Origin: Ampullaceana balthica
Lineage: Eukaryota > Mollusca > Gastropoda > Lymnaeidae
Direction of reading: 5' to 3'
Assembly (NCBI GenBank): GCA_944989445.1
Contig: CALYLW010000345.1
Coordinates: 796,689 to 860,688 of the forward strand
DNA length: 64,000 bases
Below the pieces are notes generated by a model that did no database searches, was not told where the DNA came from, and saw nothing but the letters and a program-made list of their open reading frames with translations. This document shows positions 1 through 11,132 of this stretch, in pieces (the stretch's first letter is position 1; each line of letters begins with the position of its first letter). Both the position numbers and the translations under genes were made by a program.

Positions 1-106
1 CTCATCATTTTAATCGAACCTTCCAATCAAAGAACAAGGGAGCATATTTTTGTTGATCGAAGCAAATGTGTATGTTTCATTGCTATGTCGAATAACAGTT
101 AAGAAG

Positions 107-733
107 TAGGGCTGCGGAAATTAACGATTAATTTCTCGATTAATCGTTAATTTTTTTATCGATTAAAATTATTTTAATCGATAAAAATTCGATTACTATT
201 AAAGAAAATATTTATAATATTTTTTTTTATTAATAAATAATTAAGTATTAATAATTAATAATAATTTATATATTTTTTTACGCACAAACTTCTCCCGCGT
301 AATATTATAATTTATTTTATTACAGTATGTGGACCGGCAGACGTCAACTAAAAAATGGCTGACAGCATCAGCGCAGTTAAATTTAAACATATAACTAGAA
401 AGTTGAGCAAAAATTTTGTTTTTAAGCTAACTGCGGATTGCAAAGTCGAAGATGGTGAAAAAGTTTACTGTGATCACTGCCATAAACAATTCTCTTTTAA
501 AGGATCAAATTCATCGATGATGTACCACCTTCAGCACAAACATCCGATCAAGGATCAACACATTGTCATAAAATTTAGTTCAAAATATTCTTAATTTTCA
601 ATGTCCGTGAGAAATGTTCAGTTAAATGACGTCATACATTTCTATTTTCGGCTTTAATCAAAATTATCGATTAATTAATCGATAACTTTTCAAAAGTTAA
701 CGATTAAATCTAAATTAATCGATAACAGCCCTA
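107..733. mobile_element. Non-autonomous hAT transposon with intact 8-bp target duplication
   Basis: A 627-bp element begins TAGGGCTG and ends CAGCCCTA. The inverted ends are about 45 bp, AT-rich and imperfect (the ATTAATTT/ATTAATCG motif recurs). It is flanked on both sides by the perfect 8-bp repeat TTAAGAAG (99-106 and 734-741), the length made by hAT transposases. The interior holds a short BED-finger ORF but no catalytic domain, so it cannot move alone. Related copies lie at 2475-2892 and 45576-46055. The perfect flanking repeat suggests this copy is fairly young. Confidence 0.85.
355..594 (+). pseudogene. Truncated BED zinc-finger ORF of a hAT transposase
   Basis: A 79-residue ORF lies inside the hAT element at 107-733. 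Residues about 39-63 form a BED-type finger: CDHC, then MMYHLQHKH, giving the C-x2-C...H-x4-H pattern. BED fingers sit at the N-terminus of hAT transposases and of ZBED proteins derived from them, where they bind the transposon ends. The RNase H-like catalytic core and the C-terminal dimerisation domain are absent; the frame ends shortly after the finger. It is either the leftover first exon of a transposase or a short DNA-binding peptide that could compete for ends. Expression is unknown. Confidence 0.6.
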
Positions 734-741
734 TTAAGAAG

Positions 742-2093
742 AAATTTGGTTTCTTCATAAGATGAGATTAGTGTATAAATTCGTGTTAGGCTTTGGCAGT
801 TATATAGAATTTATAAAACAGTTATGATTTTCGTACACCAGCTAATCTACTGGACTTTGAATTTTGTCTTCAAATTAGAGTATTCAAAATATCCCACTTG
901 ACATAGTCAGACAAGGAATATTTTAACCTCATGAATATACAAACAAATGAATTCAAGACTTGGTGGTTTGTTTAAGTTTATAAAGATATTTGAACTCGAA
1001 GTTACACTGCCTAAAATAATATAACTAATTCGAACATTGCTTACAACTGTCTTAAGTAATGCAAGGTGTTAAAAAGGCTTCTCTAAAATTATTTTAATGA
1101 AACATTAATGACGATAAATTACGAATACACCAAAATTGTCTAATCTATTGTTATTTAGGATATAGAGCATACAATGGCTGAGAACATTGATACATGAACG
1201 ATTGAGCCATGAGGAAAAAACATACAATTTTATTTTCTTTAAAGAAATGAAGCCTTTCTTTTGAACATAAAAATATATAGTGTTCTTATTAATACTTTCT
1301 ACTCATCTTTTTTTTTACTTTATAGTGTTAACATATTTTTCGGTGGGTGGGGGGCGGCAGATTTGGTTTCTGCCCCGGGCGGCACAGACCCACGCTACGC
1401 CGCTGATTGTCATACCTACAAAGTAATTCTACATTTAAATCACGTCATAATTATTAAGTATTATAACTAATATGTGGGGCACACTGCCTCATACTGAACA
1501 CTTATTACAAATTATTGAGGAATTACTCACAAAGTTTTTAATTTTTACCCGATTTCATACTGATTAAAAAAAAATTAAGCAAAGGAAAAATTTTGTTTCA
1601 TGACAGTAAAATTTTCATATGAAAGAATTAGTTCAATGAAATAGAAGTTGATTTAGAAATGGTGCTCATGATAATTGTTAAGGGACCGTCCAAAAATGGC
1701 GTCAAGCGATTTTTTGCAGATTCCCCCCCCCCTCCGACACATAAAGTTAGACCCCCTCCTATATGATGTCGCAAAGCTTCCCCCCCCCCAATTTTGTTTT
1801 TTTTAAATGCCGTATTTTTATTTGAAAATAAGCATGTTTGAAATCACTTTTTGTCATTTAAGTATGTGGTTTAGGTTTCTCATTCTAGATTCCATCACTT
1901 GTTTATTTCACCAAAGAAAATCAATTCGTTATCTAGGCTAATAGCTTACAAAATAATTAATTATTATAGTTATTTATAATACTATTATACATATAAATTA
2001 ATATATAAATATATATTGAAAATAAATTCATACTATTATTATATAATCTTTTATTGTCTATTTTACATTATTTTACTTTTATAGCCAGTAGAT
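742..2093. other. Intergenic or 5' non-coding stretch upstream of the TMEM272-like gene
   Basis: No convincing coding exon is seen. A short GC-rich patch at about 1340-1400 (GGGGCGGCAGA, then CCCCGGGCGGCAC and CTACGCCGCTG) looks like a decayed end of the CAGTGGCG-type hAT family seen elsewhere in the window. At 1681-1800 there is one degraded end of the GGGGCCGTCC MITE (GGGACCGTCCAAAAATGGCG). An upstream non-coding first exon of the TMEM272-like gene could be here but cannot be placed. Confidence 0.5.
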
Positions 2094-2889
2094 ATGGAAG
2101 CACCTCCTCAGTATGAAATGAGAGAAAGTGTACGTAAAGTATATGGACTATCTAATTCCTCTCAAACTACTACTGATGGTAAGCTTAGAAAATTTTCAAA
2201 CTTATGTAATTTTATTAAATTATTTTTTTGGGTGTAATTCATTCAAATTCATTCAACATATATAAAATTTACTTCGCTGCTTATTCTTCTTAGCGAATTT
2301 AAAATCATCTTTGAAAATACAAATCACCCGCATTTATTTTACAAAACGCAACACATGCTAAATTTTTCCATTTTTAAAATTATATAAAATATTCTATTTG
2401 TAAGCTATGACTTGTTTCATTTTTACATAAAAACTCAAATATTGTTTTTGGTACTGTTTAATATATATAAATATTAGGGCTGGTACTGATTAATTTTTTT
2501 TGTTCGAATGATCTGTAAAATTAATTGATTAATCGATTAATTCGGATTAATTGTATTTTATATGACTCATATATAGATCACGTTAAGTCGTGATTCATTA
2601 TTTTGCGAAATCGGTTAGGTCGCGGTAATTCCATGGCTTTAAATATTGTGACATAACACAGCAAATTTGCTCTGCTATGCAAGAAACAAGGAATAAAAAC
2701 CTTTTTGTTTACTCATGCACGTCTAAATAATTAATAATAATACGAGGGAAAAGTGTGAAAGTAACAAAACATATAAAATAATTAATAAATTGAAAAAAAA
2801 ATACATTTTCTTAAATTTTAATCAATTAAATTAATTTTAAATGATTAAAATTTTAACGATTAATTGATTAATTGATAATTTCCGCAGGC

Positions 2890-2941
<52 letters not shown>

Positions 2942-5900
2942 GCATTTAAAATAAATTAAAGCGCTTCGAATGCTTTTTTAACATTTTCTTACATTCTTTT
3001 TCTTTTTAGACCGCCCACCTCCCTCTTATGAATCCTTGTTTGGAAGACTCAAGGCTGCCAAAAAGGAATCCACTGGGATTTTTAGTTTCTTGCAAACATT
3101 TTTCATTATCATCTTATCAACAAGTAAGATTGTTTAATTGGGTTATTTAAATTTTTTTCCATCTCTTATCTTCTTGTTAAATATAAATTAATAATTTAAT
3201 AATTATTTTTATTCCATATTGTGTGTAGTGTACCTCATTGCAGTTAGGTAACACCTGAATGAGATATTAAAACGTAGAATTTTTTAAATTACTATCATTT
3301 GGTTTCTTGTAAAACAAAACAAAAAACTGAAACATGATCCTGCACTCTTTAGGAAAAATTTCTTTAAGACAAAATTAGGGTACTCAAAAACTAACATTTT
3401 AACTTTTTTTTCAGTTGGCTTTACTATTTTAAGTGGAATTTTCATGGCTATCCCCATTTCAATGATTGTTATGGGTAAGTTTCAATATTAATGTTCAATT
3501 ATTTTTCCAAATTCCTACCACTTTTCTTCATAAGAATGATGCTCTGTTATAGAGTATACTAGAAATATACCTGAGCTTTTGAAGAGGGAGTGTACTTTCC
3601 TCAAATGTTTTATTAAATAGTTGAAAATATTCCAATAATTATGTGTTATGTATGTATGTGAACTTTGTATGTGTATGCGACGATTTAAGTTCGGCCTTCT
3701 GGGTATAATATGACTAAATTTTGTGCTAAGCTTAGTCTTGAAAATGCAACGTTCTGTTGGTCTGAAATATACATTTGAAAAATTTAACTCTCTAATTCTG
3801 AGACAATTTTACGTAATATAAGGAACACAATGAAAATAAACAAACAATTCTAAAAAGAGTATTAATGTAAATTAAAATCCTGCTTGCAAACATTTATGAT
3901 AGCTATAAATTCAACGTAGCAAGGGATTACATTCGGAATAAAACATATGTAGTATTTAATACGCTGATAGAACACAGTGCTCTTCGATGGCACCACCTCA
4001 GAACCCTTCCCAGTTTGTAGCGGAGTCAAACAAGGCTGCGTACTGGCTCCAACACTTTTTTGGTATATTTTTTTCGATGCTCCAACACTCTTTGGTATCT
4101 TTTTTTAATGCTATTGCGACATGCTTTCGAGGACTGCTCCGAGGGTGTGAACATTCATACCAGGACGGATGGAAACCTATACAACATCAGCCGGCTACGT
4201 GCGAAGTGCAAAGTGGAAACCGTATTAATCAGAGAGTTTCTCTTCGCGGATGACGCATCCCTTACCTCACATACAGAGATGGGACTCCAACAGTTGGTCA
4301 ATAAATTCTCAGAGGCATGCAAGGATTTTGGTTTAACGATTAGCCTAAAAAAAGACCAACATTATGAGACAAGGCACTAACTGCCTCCCAGCAATCCCAA
4401 TTGAGGGAAACACCTTGGATGTCATCGAGGATTTCACCTACCTTTTCAAAAACATCACAAGCACTCTCTCCCTGGAAAATGAAATAGGAACCAGAATTGA
4501 CAGGGCCCCATCTTTAATGGCAAGGCTGAATTAAAGAGTGTGGAACAATGAGCAGCTCACAAATAGGAATAAAATCACTGTGTACCAGGCCTGCGTGCTC
4601 AGCACACTCATCTATGGCAGAGAGTGCTCGACAACTTACGCCAAGCAAAACAAAGCAGCTCAACAGCTTCCACTTACGATGCTTGCGTAGGATTCTTCAC
4701 ATCAAGTGGAAGGACAAGATCACCAATGTCGAGGTACTCAGGAGGAGCCATATGCTGAGCTGAGTATGCAATCAATCCTGAGTGAGAGGCGCCTGCGGTG
4801 ATTGGGCCATGTCCGCAGGATGAGCTCGAGGCGCATTCCAAGAGCCGTGCTTTACGATGAGCTGGCAACTGGTATGAGAAAAAGAGGTCGCCCCTGCTTG
4901 CGCTTCAAGGACGTCTGCAAAAAAGACTTGTCACTGGCGCAGATAGACCATAACACGTAGGAGACCATTGCCGAGGAGCGCACCTCCTGACGGGCAAAAG
5001 TGCGTGAAGGCATTCAAGTCGCAAAAGCATCCCTAACAGCTAGGAGTGAAGAGAGAAGGGCCAGGAGAAAGGGGAGGGGGCAGAGGAGCAGGAGTAAACG
5101 CCATCGTCCCATGATGACGGACGGATGCCATCCAATACATAACGTAAAAGAAAAAAAGTCAACTGAATCTATAAAAACAAAATTAAAATACATAAAGACT
5201 ATTTAAAATTGTATAATTTTTTGTTCCCTTTTGTTCCTTTTATGAAAACGGTCTTGTATACCAATGGTTTCCAATTTTTAATATGTTGCCGTTTCCTTAA
5301 GGGATACAATTCTTTATTCCGTTTTCCGATAAGACATTATACTTTGTAAATAATATCATTGAGCCCACTTTTTCTCTATCCCCGTCCTTTTTTTCATGTG
5401 TTTGTTTCTAGAAATTAGATAATTTATTCGACAAGTGTATTAAGATTGATATATTCACTTAAATCGTATGTGAAACAAATATATACATTTTAAGAAAAAA
5501 AATGAGTTTGGTATCATGGACAGAAAGGAGTTGACATGTTAATTTAAAATCGATGTAAAAATTAAAATGAGTTTTCAGGTTCATGTGAAATATGTTTGGT
5601 CTAGATTTATACACCAATCCAGTAGCCAATGATTATATTGTAACGAGCAACAAAGCCCGTCCAAGGACGTTCCGCCGTCGTTTCGGTGGCATGTTGTAAC
5701 TCCCCTCCAACAGCCGTATCGACCGGTCATACATGTGCATCACGTCAAAAACACTATTCATTATAGTTATAATAAATAACTCGTAAAACAAAGTTTTTGA
5801 CTATAAATCTCAACGCGTACCGCTCAAAATAAAGTATTGGAAAAAAATACTGCACCATAAATAACTCGTTTTGAACGTCAGCGTAAATTTTTTCAATATG

Positions 5901-8900
5901 TAAATGAGATTTAATGTTTTTGTTTGGCTGTAGGAGACTGTAGGCGTTTGCGGAACTAATAGCCATCGATGACCGTACAGAAAATTGCCTTTTATTATTA
6001 AACAATATAATTTGCAATTGTCACGCAAGTAGTGTCTGTCAGTCCTGACGCTACTAATTTTAGAAAGCAGGGAAAACCAATTTACTGCACCAATGCACCA
6101 AAAGGTGTGCAAAATAAAGATGCGCTGTAAAAGAAATAGTATATGACGTCATTGTTTTCGCTCATATTTTAATTTTGGAAAAGGGATCAATGTAAAAAGA
6201 GGATTTGATGATGGTTAATTATAAAATAAAAAAAACAAAGGAGGCGCCGTAGACGCTCTGCAACCCCTATTATAAAATACTTTGTGTACATTTCAGAAAG
6301 TTTAATATTTCGTATTTATCAAACAAGGACAAGTTAGTTGGGCTTTTGAAAAAGGTCGGCGCCATAGGCGTCCTAAAAAAAGAGGATTTTTTCAAAATAA
6401 ATAGATGTCAGCTGAAAATTTCCGTCATTTTTGACGGGTGATTCGCTAGTATAGGATAATTAAGCTAATTTAAGAAAAAGCAATTTTAATCAATATTACT
6501 TTTGGTTCAGACGTGCTTAACTTTACTAAGTATGAGTCTGAAATGTAAAGACTTTTTTTCATATGGGAAGTTGGAAAATTAGTGAGACTTTTATTAGTAT
6601 AGAAAAAGGGCACTAAATTAAGTGAATCAAGAAAATAAAAACATATATATTAAGAAAGTATCAAATTCTATAAAAAAAAACTTGAACACACTTTGTTTAG
6701 AGTGTATATATTTTTCATAATTTATTATATACAAGTAACAAAGCCCGCCCAAGGACGGAATAAATGTAGGGTGACCTGTGAAGTTCATGGACGCTATGTT
6801 TTGGTAGTTGTTATACTGAAGCGTTTGTAGGACATTGTCGTCGCAGGACAAGGGATGTGGACAACAACAACAACAAAAACAGCAAAAACAACAACAGCAA
6901 CTACAACAGCAACAACAACAACAAAAACAACAACAAAAAAAACAAAAAAAACAACAACAACAAAACAACAACAAAACAACAACATCAACAACAACAAAAC
7001 AAAAACAACAAAACAACAACTACAACAACAACAGCAACAACAACAGCAACAACAACAAAGCAACAACAACAAAACAACAACAATAAGGGAACGTCCATAA
7101 ATGACGTCACGCAATTTTTGCCGATTTTTTACCCCCTCCCTCCCCCTCGTCATGCGTCGTCACAAAAACTTAGAAACCCCCCCCCCTCTAAAAATACGTC
7201 ACAAATCTTTGACAAACAAAAAATACAACTTATTTTCTATTTGAAAATAAGTATGTTTCAAATCATTTTTATTGTCATTTAAGTATTTATTATTTATTTA
7301 GTGAGGATCTACATTGTAATATCGTAACTCGCGTGAAGCATTTTTTAAAAACGTTTAACTGGCCTTCAGAAAACGAACTGTGTTAACATCCTTAGATTAT
7401 ATTTTATTTTAATGCATACAAATTAAACATTGACTATTAATCATCACGGTTAACGTCTTTGTTTAGAAAAAAAAATATTTAAAAATAACATTTTTAAAAT
7501 GTATCTTTTTTTAAAATCCCTCAATTGACTGACGGGCATCCCGTAAGAAAGAGTTTCGGCGAACAGAGGTAAATAACCTCATCTGGGGTCAAAAAGGGAA
7601 TTCTTGGGGGTAATGCAGACTCATTTGGGACATATAAACATCCACTACAATCCACTAGATATATTAAAATACGTCATGTGTCACGTGTACGCTTGGAACA
7701 TATGTCCATTATTGAACCGGTTCATTCCAGAAAATGCATTTTTTTTATAATTTGGCAACTATGTAGATTTCTTACATACTTACTATACGAAGACACCTAA
7801 ATCTACCCTACTTTCATTTATATTGACACGAGTGACAATAATCTTAATCCACAAGACTTGTCTGTATCACGTATCATTTCTGTGATATTTAAAATTAATG
7901 CCTCTAAAACTGAGCTAAGAAGAAAAGTTGTTTTGTGCTCCTCTCGAATTGCGATGTCAAGAATTTGATGCAGTCAATAAAGTTAATGAATACTTGACTA
8001 ATTTTAAATGGGCTCATTTACCATTATATCTAGAATCTAGAAGACTAGAATGGCCAGGGGCGTTTGACCAAAAACCCATCGAACAATTATATCAAACTTA
8101 AAACGTTTTTAATTCTATCAAATAGATTCCCTAATTAAAGTAATGAAATATTTGTAACAGCAACTATAAGATAAGGAAATAAGCTCCCCTTTCTCTCTAA
8201 CAGACAATAGCTACTTGTCTCTAAACGCTAATAAACTAAATTATAAATGTTGTAACTGTAATGTAGTTTTCGAAAGAATTTTAAAGAAACCAACAGTCTT
8301 ATTTAAAAAAAGGTTGCAAATAAAATTTAAGCACCATTTTTTTGGACAATAAAATATTTTAAATATAAAGTTTGGTATTAAAATTATGCACCAAAACCAC
8401 TTATTTTGAATTTCCCTCTCGGTAGTTTAATATGGAAATTACATTAAAAAAAGGACATACATATCTATACAATTAACGATAGTTAAATTTACGAATCTCA
8501 GGCAAAGTAGTAATTTTTAAATAGGCATTCAAATTTTTTGTTGGAACCAGTTTCCCCATAATACACTTTTTTTTCGTTAATTAAGAAATTTTAAGCCGCG
8601 TTTTTTTCTAAAGATTAAATTGTATGTTTATAAAAGCATTTGCAACAATGAGATACAATTATTTTTAAACATTTTTTACCCCGTCTACAAAGGAATTGAC
8701 ATGTGATATTTAATTAGATATAGAATTTCAATTGCTAAATAATAATTTTTGACGAACATAAAAACTAAATTCACTATTTTATCCCACAATTACTAAATAA
8801 ACATAATTGACAATTTTTCAAAAGACCTCTACAACCCTCGTCACTCAAAAAGCATATATATTTACGACACTGCATCCTAACACAATAGTAATACAATTTT

Positions 8901-11132
8901 TTGTAACAGCGTCTTTTGATAAAGAACGTATGGCAGTTCTCCCCTAAAAAAAAGGCAATAGCTACTTATACCATAGGCCGAATAAACTAAAATATAAATG
9001 CTATAATGAAAAGTAGTTTCTAAAAAGCTTCAAAGAAACAAAAGCAGTCGTATTACAGGCTTCAAGAAAATCTGCGCACCGTATTTAGACAATAAAAAGT
9101 TATAGAAACCAGGTCGTTTAAAATACAGTATTGTAATAAAGTGCTGCACCAAAATTAACTCTAATTTTTTAAAAAGTATTTAACGGTGTTTCAATATGGA
9201 AATGATTTTAACAAATTATTAAGTTTTTTATATATTTTTCTCTATATTATACGATTTATATGTACGACTTCTATGCTATTGGTATAATTTCAAAAAGGAA
9301 TGCAATTCTGTTTTGGATCCTGTTTCCCAATAAGGCATCATATTTTGTAAATTATATTCCAAGCCCCCACACGAGATTTTGTCTCTGAAAAATAAACAAA
9401 TTATATGCCAAATTTAAAATTTAAAAAATAAAATAATTCATCTGTTTATAAAGGGATGTGTAACGATGTCTACAAATTAATTTTTAAATTGGCTTTTGTG
9501 ATACCGGCTACAAAGGAATGGTCATAATATGTTCAATTCGCAGTACAAATTAAATAATGGTATTTAGGTTTTCCATGCTGGTCTGTTGGCAATTTATGAA
9601 GCCACGGTTATGAGGGTTTCACGCATTACCCAGCAGACTTTGTTTCCCTAACTAGTGTTAGGAACCCATTTGAAGCTGGGTGGACTCAGTGACGCCTTTG
9701 ACCCCGGGAACAAATCCTTGCCTTCACACGGATACAAACCCGTGACCATCGGTATGCCAGACGACACGCATGCCACTCAATCATCATGCCCCTTGTTCGA
9801 GCTATGCTACAGCTTTATTTCATGTTAATATTAATATGTTTGGTTACCTTTAGGAAAATTTGTGTCATAAAAGTTGTCCGTTTATTATGGTGCAAGTAGG
9901 ATATTTATTAAATTTAGAACATTGTTTATTTTACAGCTGTTAAGTGTGACATAGTTTTTATAAGTTCAATCCCCGACACACAACTTTGAATACGACATAT
10001 ATTTAGAAGGAATTTTTTTTGTTTTCTTTTATAGTGATAAAGAAAAACTTGTTAAACATAATTCAAGTACCACATGTAATTTTTCTATAGGCTAGATCTC
10101 TATTTTTGGGTTTTCTATTTTGTAAAAAAATATGTCATCCCCACTCTTAAGTATTGGGGTTTATTTATCAGGTTTGCTTTTATTTCATGTGTTTTAAATA
10201 GATATTAAGACATTAAGAATAATTAAAAATGATAATTTTTTATTCTGTTGTTTTTTTTTAAATCATGGCTAGTAATTTTATTTTTTTAGTGTAAGTTTTA
10301 TGCCCAAAAAAAGAAATAAAAATTCTCATCATGTTTATTTTTTTTTAAAAATCATTGACTTAAATTTTTACATTAAGGGACCATATACAAAGACGATTGC
10401 CCTGTCGACCACATGATTCCCATCTACCTCATCGTTGCTGGATCTTTTGGATGTGCCAATTACATATTCAGCCTAATCCTAAGATGCCGCAAATCAGGAG
10501 CAGATAGGGAAGAAGATCAGAAAAAAGTCAATCCTGTAAAATCTATCGTCAATTGCTTTTTGTTTGCTTGGTTTATTGCTGGTGAGTTCTATTCAGGCTT
10601 ATGATGTTTGAGCCTAGTGTGCTATGCTGAATCAAAGTGATGTCAATGTTGATATTTTTATTGAGCAGTGAAATTGGAAACTTCAATTCATCATTGAGAA
10701 TTTTTCATGTAATATCTTACTTGTTACAGTCTTACCTATTTTATATATAAAGAGAGTGCAGACAAGCTTCTAGAGGCTGAGCAGAGCAAACCTCCACTGT
10801 TAATATAACAGCAACCAAGGACATATTTATGTAAATAAAGCTACTGATTTGATGTTATTGAAACTATGTTGCAGTCTTAAGAATGAGAAAGTGATAATTG
10901 CTTTAATTATACTTGCTAAATTTTATATATTGTTACATTCGCAGGCTGTGTTTTCATCTATAGGATCTTTGATACTGTGAAGTATGATGCGACCGACCCA
11001 AACTACTGTCACAGAACATTGTACTTGTATTCATTCTGGATTACTACAGCAGTTTACATTATCATGGGCTCATCCTGCTGTTGCATATGCCTAGTGGGTT
11101 GCCTGGCTGCTCTGATTGGATTTCGGGAATGA
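2094..11132 (+). CDS. TMEM272-like four-pass transmembrane protein, five exons, 216 aa
   Basis: Exons at 2094-2178, 3010-3123, 3415-3474, 10378-10581 and 10945-11132 join in frame through GT-AG introns, all in phase 1. They end at TGA 11130-11132. The protein has a Pro-rich cytosolic N-terminus with two PPxY motifs (PPQY at residues 4-7, PPSY at 32-35), which in other proteins bind WW domains of Nedd4-type ligases. Four hydrophobic segments follow: about 50-87, 99-121, 138-160 and 180-212, with a short loop between the first two carrying YKDDCPVDHMIPIY. The DCP...PIYL motif and the Cys-rich last helix (SSCCCICLVGC) fit the TMEM272/TMEM272-like family, whose function is not well established. 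The frame stays open for three codons upstream of the ATG to an acceptor AG at 2083-2084, so a further upstream coding or 5'UTR exon is possible. Intron 3 is about 6.9 kb and full of repeats. Confidence 0.85.
2475..2892. mobile_element. hAT MITE in TMEM272-like intron 1
   Basis: The element starts TAGGGCTGG and ends with CGCAGGCCTA. Its inner ends carry ATTAATTGATTAATCGATTA-type inverted sequence like the copy at 107-733. The flanking 8-mers ATAAATAT and ATATATAT differ at one base, consistent with a slightly decayed hAT target duplication in an AT-rich site. There is no coding content. Confidence 0.65.
2892..2938. repeat. (TA)n microsatellite
   Basis: About 23 uninterrupted TA units abut the right end of the hAT MITE. 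The tract probably pre-dated the insertion or expanded from its AT-rich target site. Confidence 0.9.
3970..5135 (+). mobile_element. Degenerate non-LTR retrotransposon (LINE), reverse transcriptase to 3' end
   Basis: Pieces of a LINE ORF2 are readable in several frames. They begin at GVKQGCVLAPTLFGIFF (near 4020-4075). The catalytic palm follows as FLFADDASLT (near 4240-4265), with FADD replacing the usual YADD. Then come thumb and C-terminal segments with YLGS-like and LIYG-like motifs, FHLRCLRRILHIKW (4668-4710), LRWLGHVRRM-like (4790-4822) and a basic tail to about 5110. A stop at 4378 (after the KKDQ segment), frameshifts and another stop near 4532 break the frame, so it is dead. It lies in intron 3 of the TMEM272-like gene in the sense direction. 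The clade is not certain. Confidence 0.75.
5640..6620. repeat. Unclassified repeat block with recurring short motifs
   Basis: The motif CAAAGCCCGTCCAAGGACG occurs at about 5650 and again, with one change, at about 6737. Other GC-rich words (GGCGCCGTAGACGC, GGCGCCATAGGCGTCC) recur at 6240 and 6360. The string AGTTTTTGACTATAAATC near 5790 is shared with the repeats at 13.1-14.1 kb and 56.6 kb. No protein domain is recognised. It looks like ends of one or more non-autonomous elements. Confidence 0.45.
6855..7086. repeat. Imperfect CAA/CAG trinucleotide tract
   Basis: About 230 bp is built almost only from CAA, CAG and AAC triplets, interrupted by runs of A. All six frames stay open through it, giving artificial Gln/Asn/Thr-rich or Cys/Val-rich peptides. 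Nothing argues that any is translated. It lies in TMEM272-like intron 3, next to the left end of a terminal-inverted-repeat element at 7087. Confidence 0.9.
7087..8135 (+). mobile_element. Long GGGGCCGTCC-end element, copy A
   Basis: The left end reads GGGAACGTCCATAAATGACG followed by C-rich tracts. The interior runs about 1 kb and matches, in reverse complement, the element at 52.2-53.33 kb, for example TGGCCAGGGGCGTTTGACC at about 8050 against its complement at about 52393. Similarity ends near 8132. No intact ORF is present. Short readable stretches such as EWPGAF may be remnants of a transposase, but I do not recognise a family. Confidence 0.6.
8136..9569. other. Intronic AT-rich stretch
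   Basis: This is part of TMEM272-like intron 3. No coding exon, known repeat end or RNA gene is visible. Two sections (about 8160-8420 and 8880-9200) look loosely alike: each has a stretch like AATAAACTAAAATATAAATG, then TAGTTTC and a heavily A-rich run. That suggests an old internal duplication. Confidence 0.4.
9570..9795 (-). mobile_element. tRNA-derived SINE, degraded, minus strand
   Basis: Read on the minus strand it has the SINE body shared with 14.4, 48.6 and 53.8 kb: a decayed B box (GGTTTGTATCC), TTTGTTCCCGGGG, ACCCAGCTTC, CTAACACTAGTTAGGG and a GTAATGCG segment. The usual GATAA-type tail is missing, so the 3' end is truncated or mutated. It lies antisense in TMEM272-like intron 3. 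The following 9796-10377 shows nothing recognisable. Confidence 0.7.

Noticed and set aside
6627..7282. Several overlapping Gln/Asn/Thr-rich (+) and Cys/Val-rich (-) open frames
   Set aside because: They are translations of one trinucleotide tract in several frames and on both strands; no start context, no conserved flank and no splice logic supports any of them.
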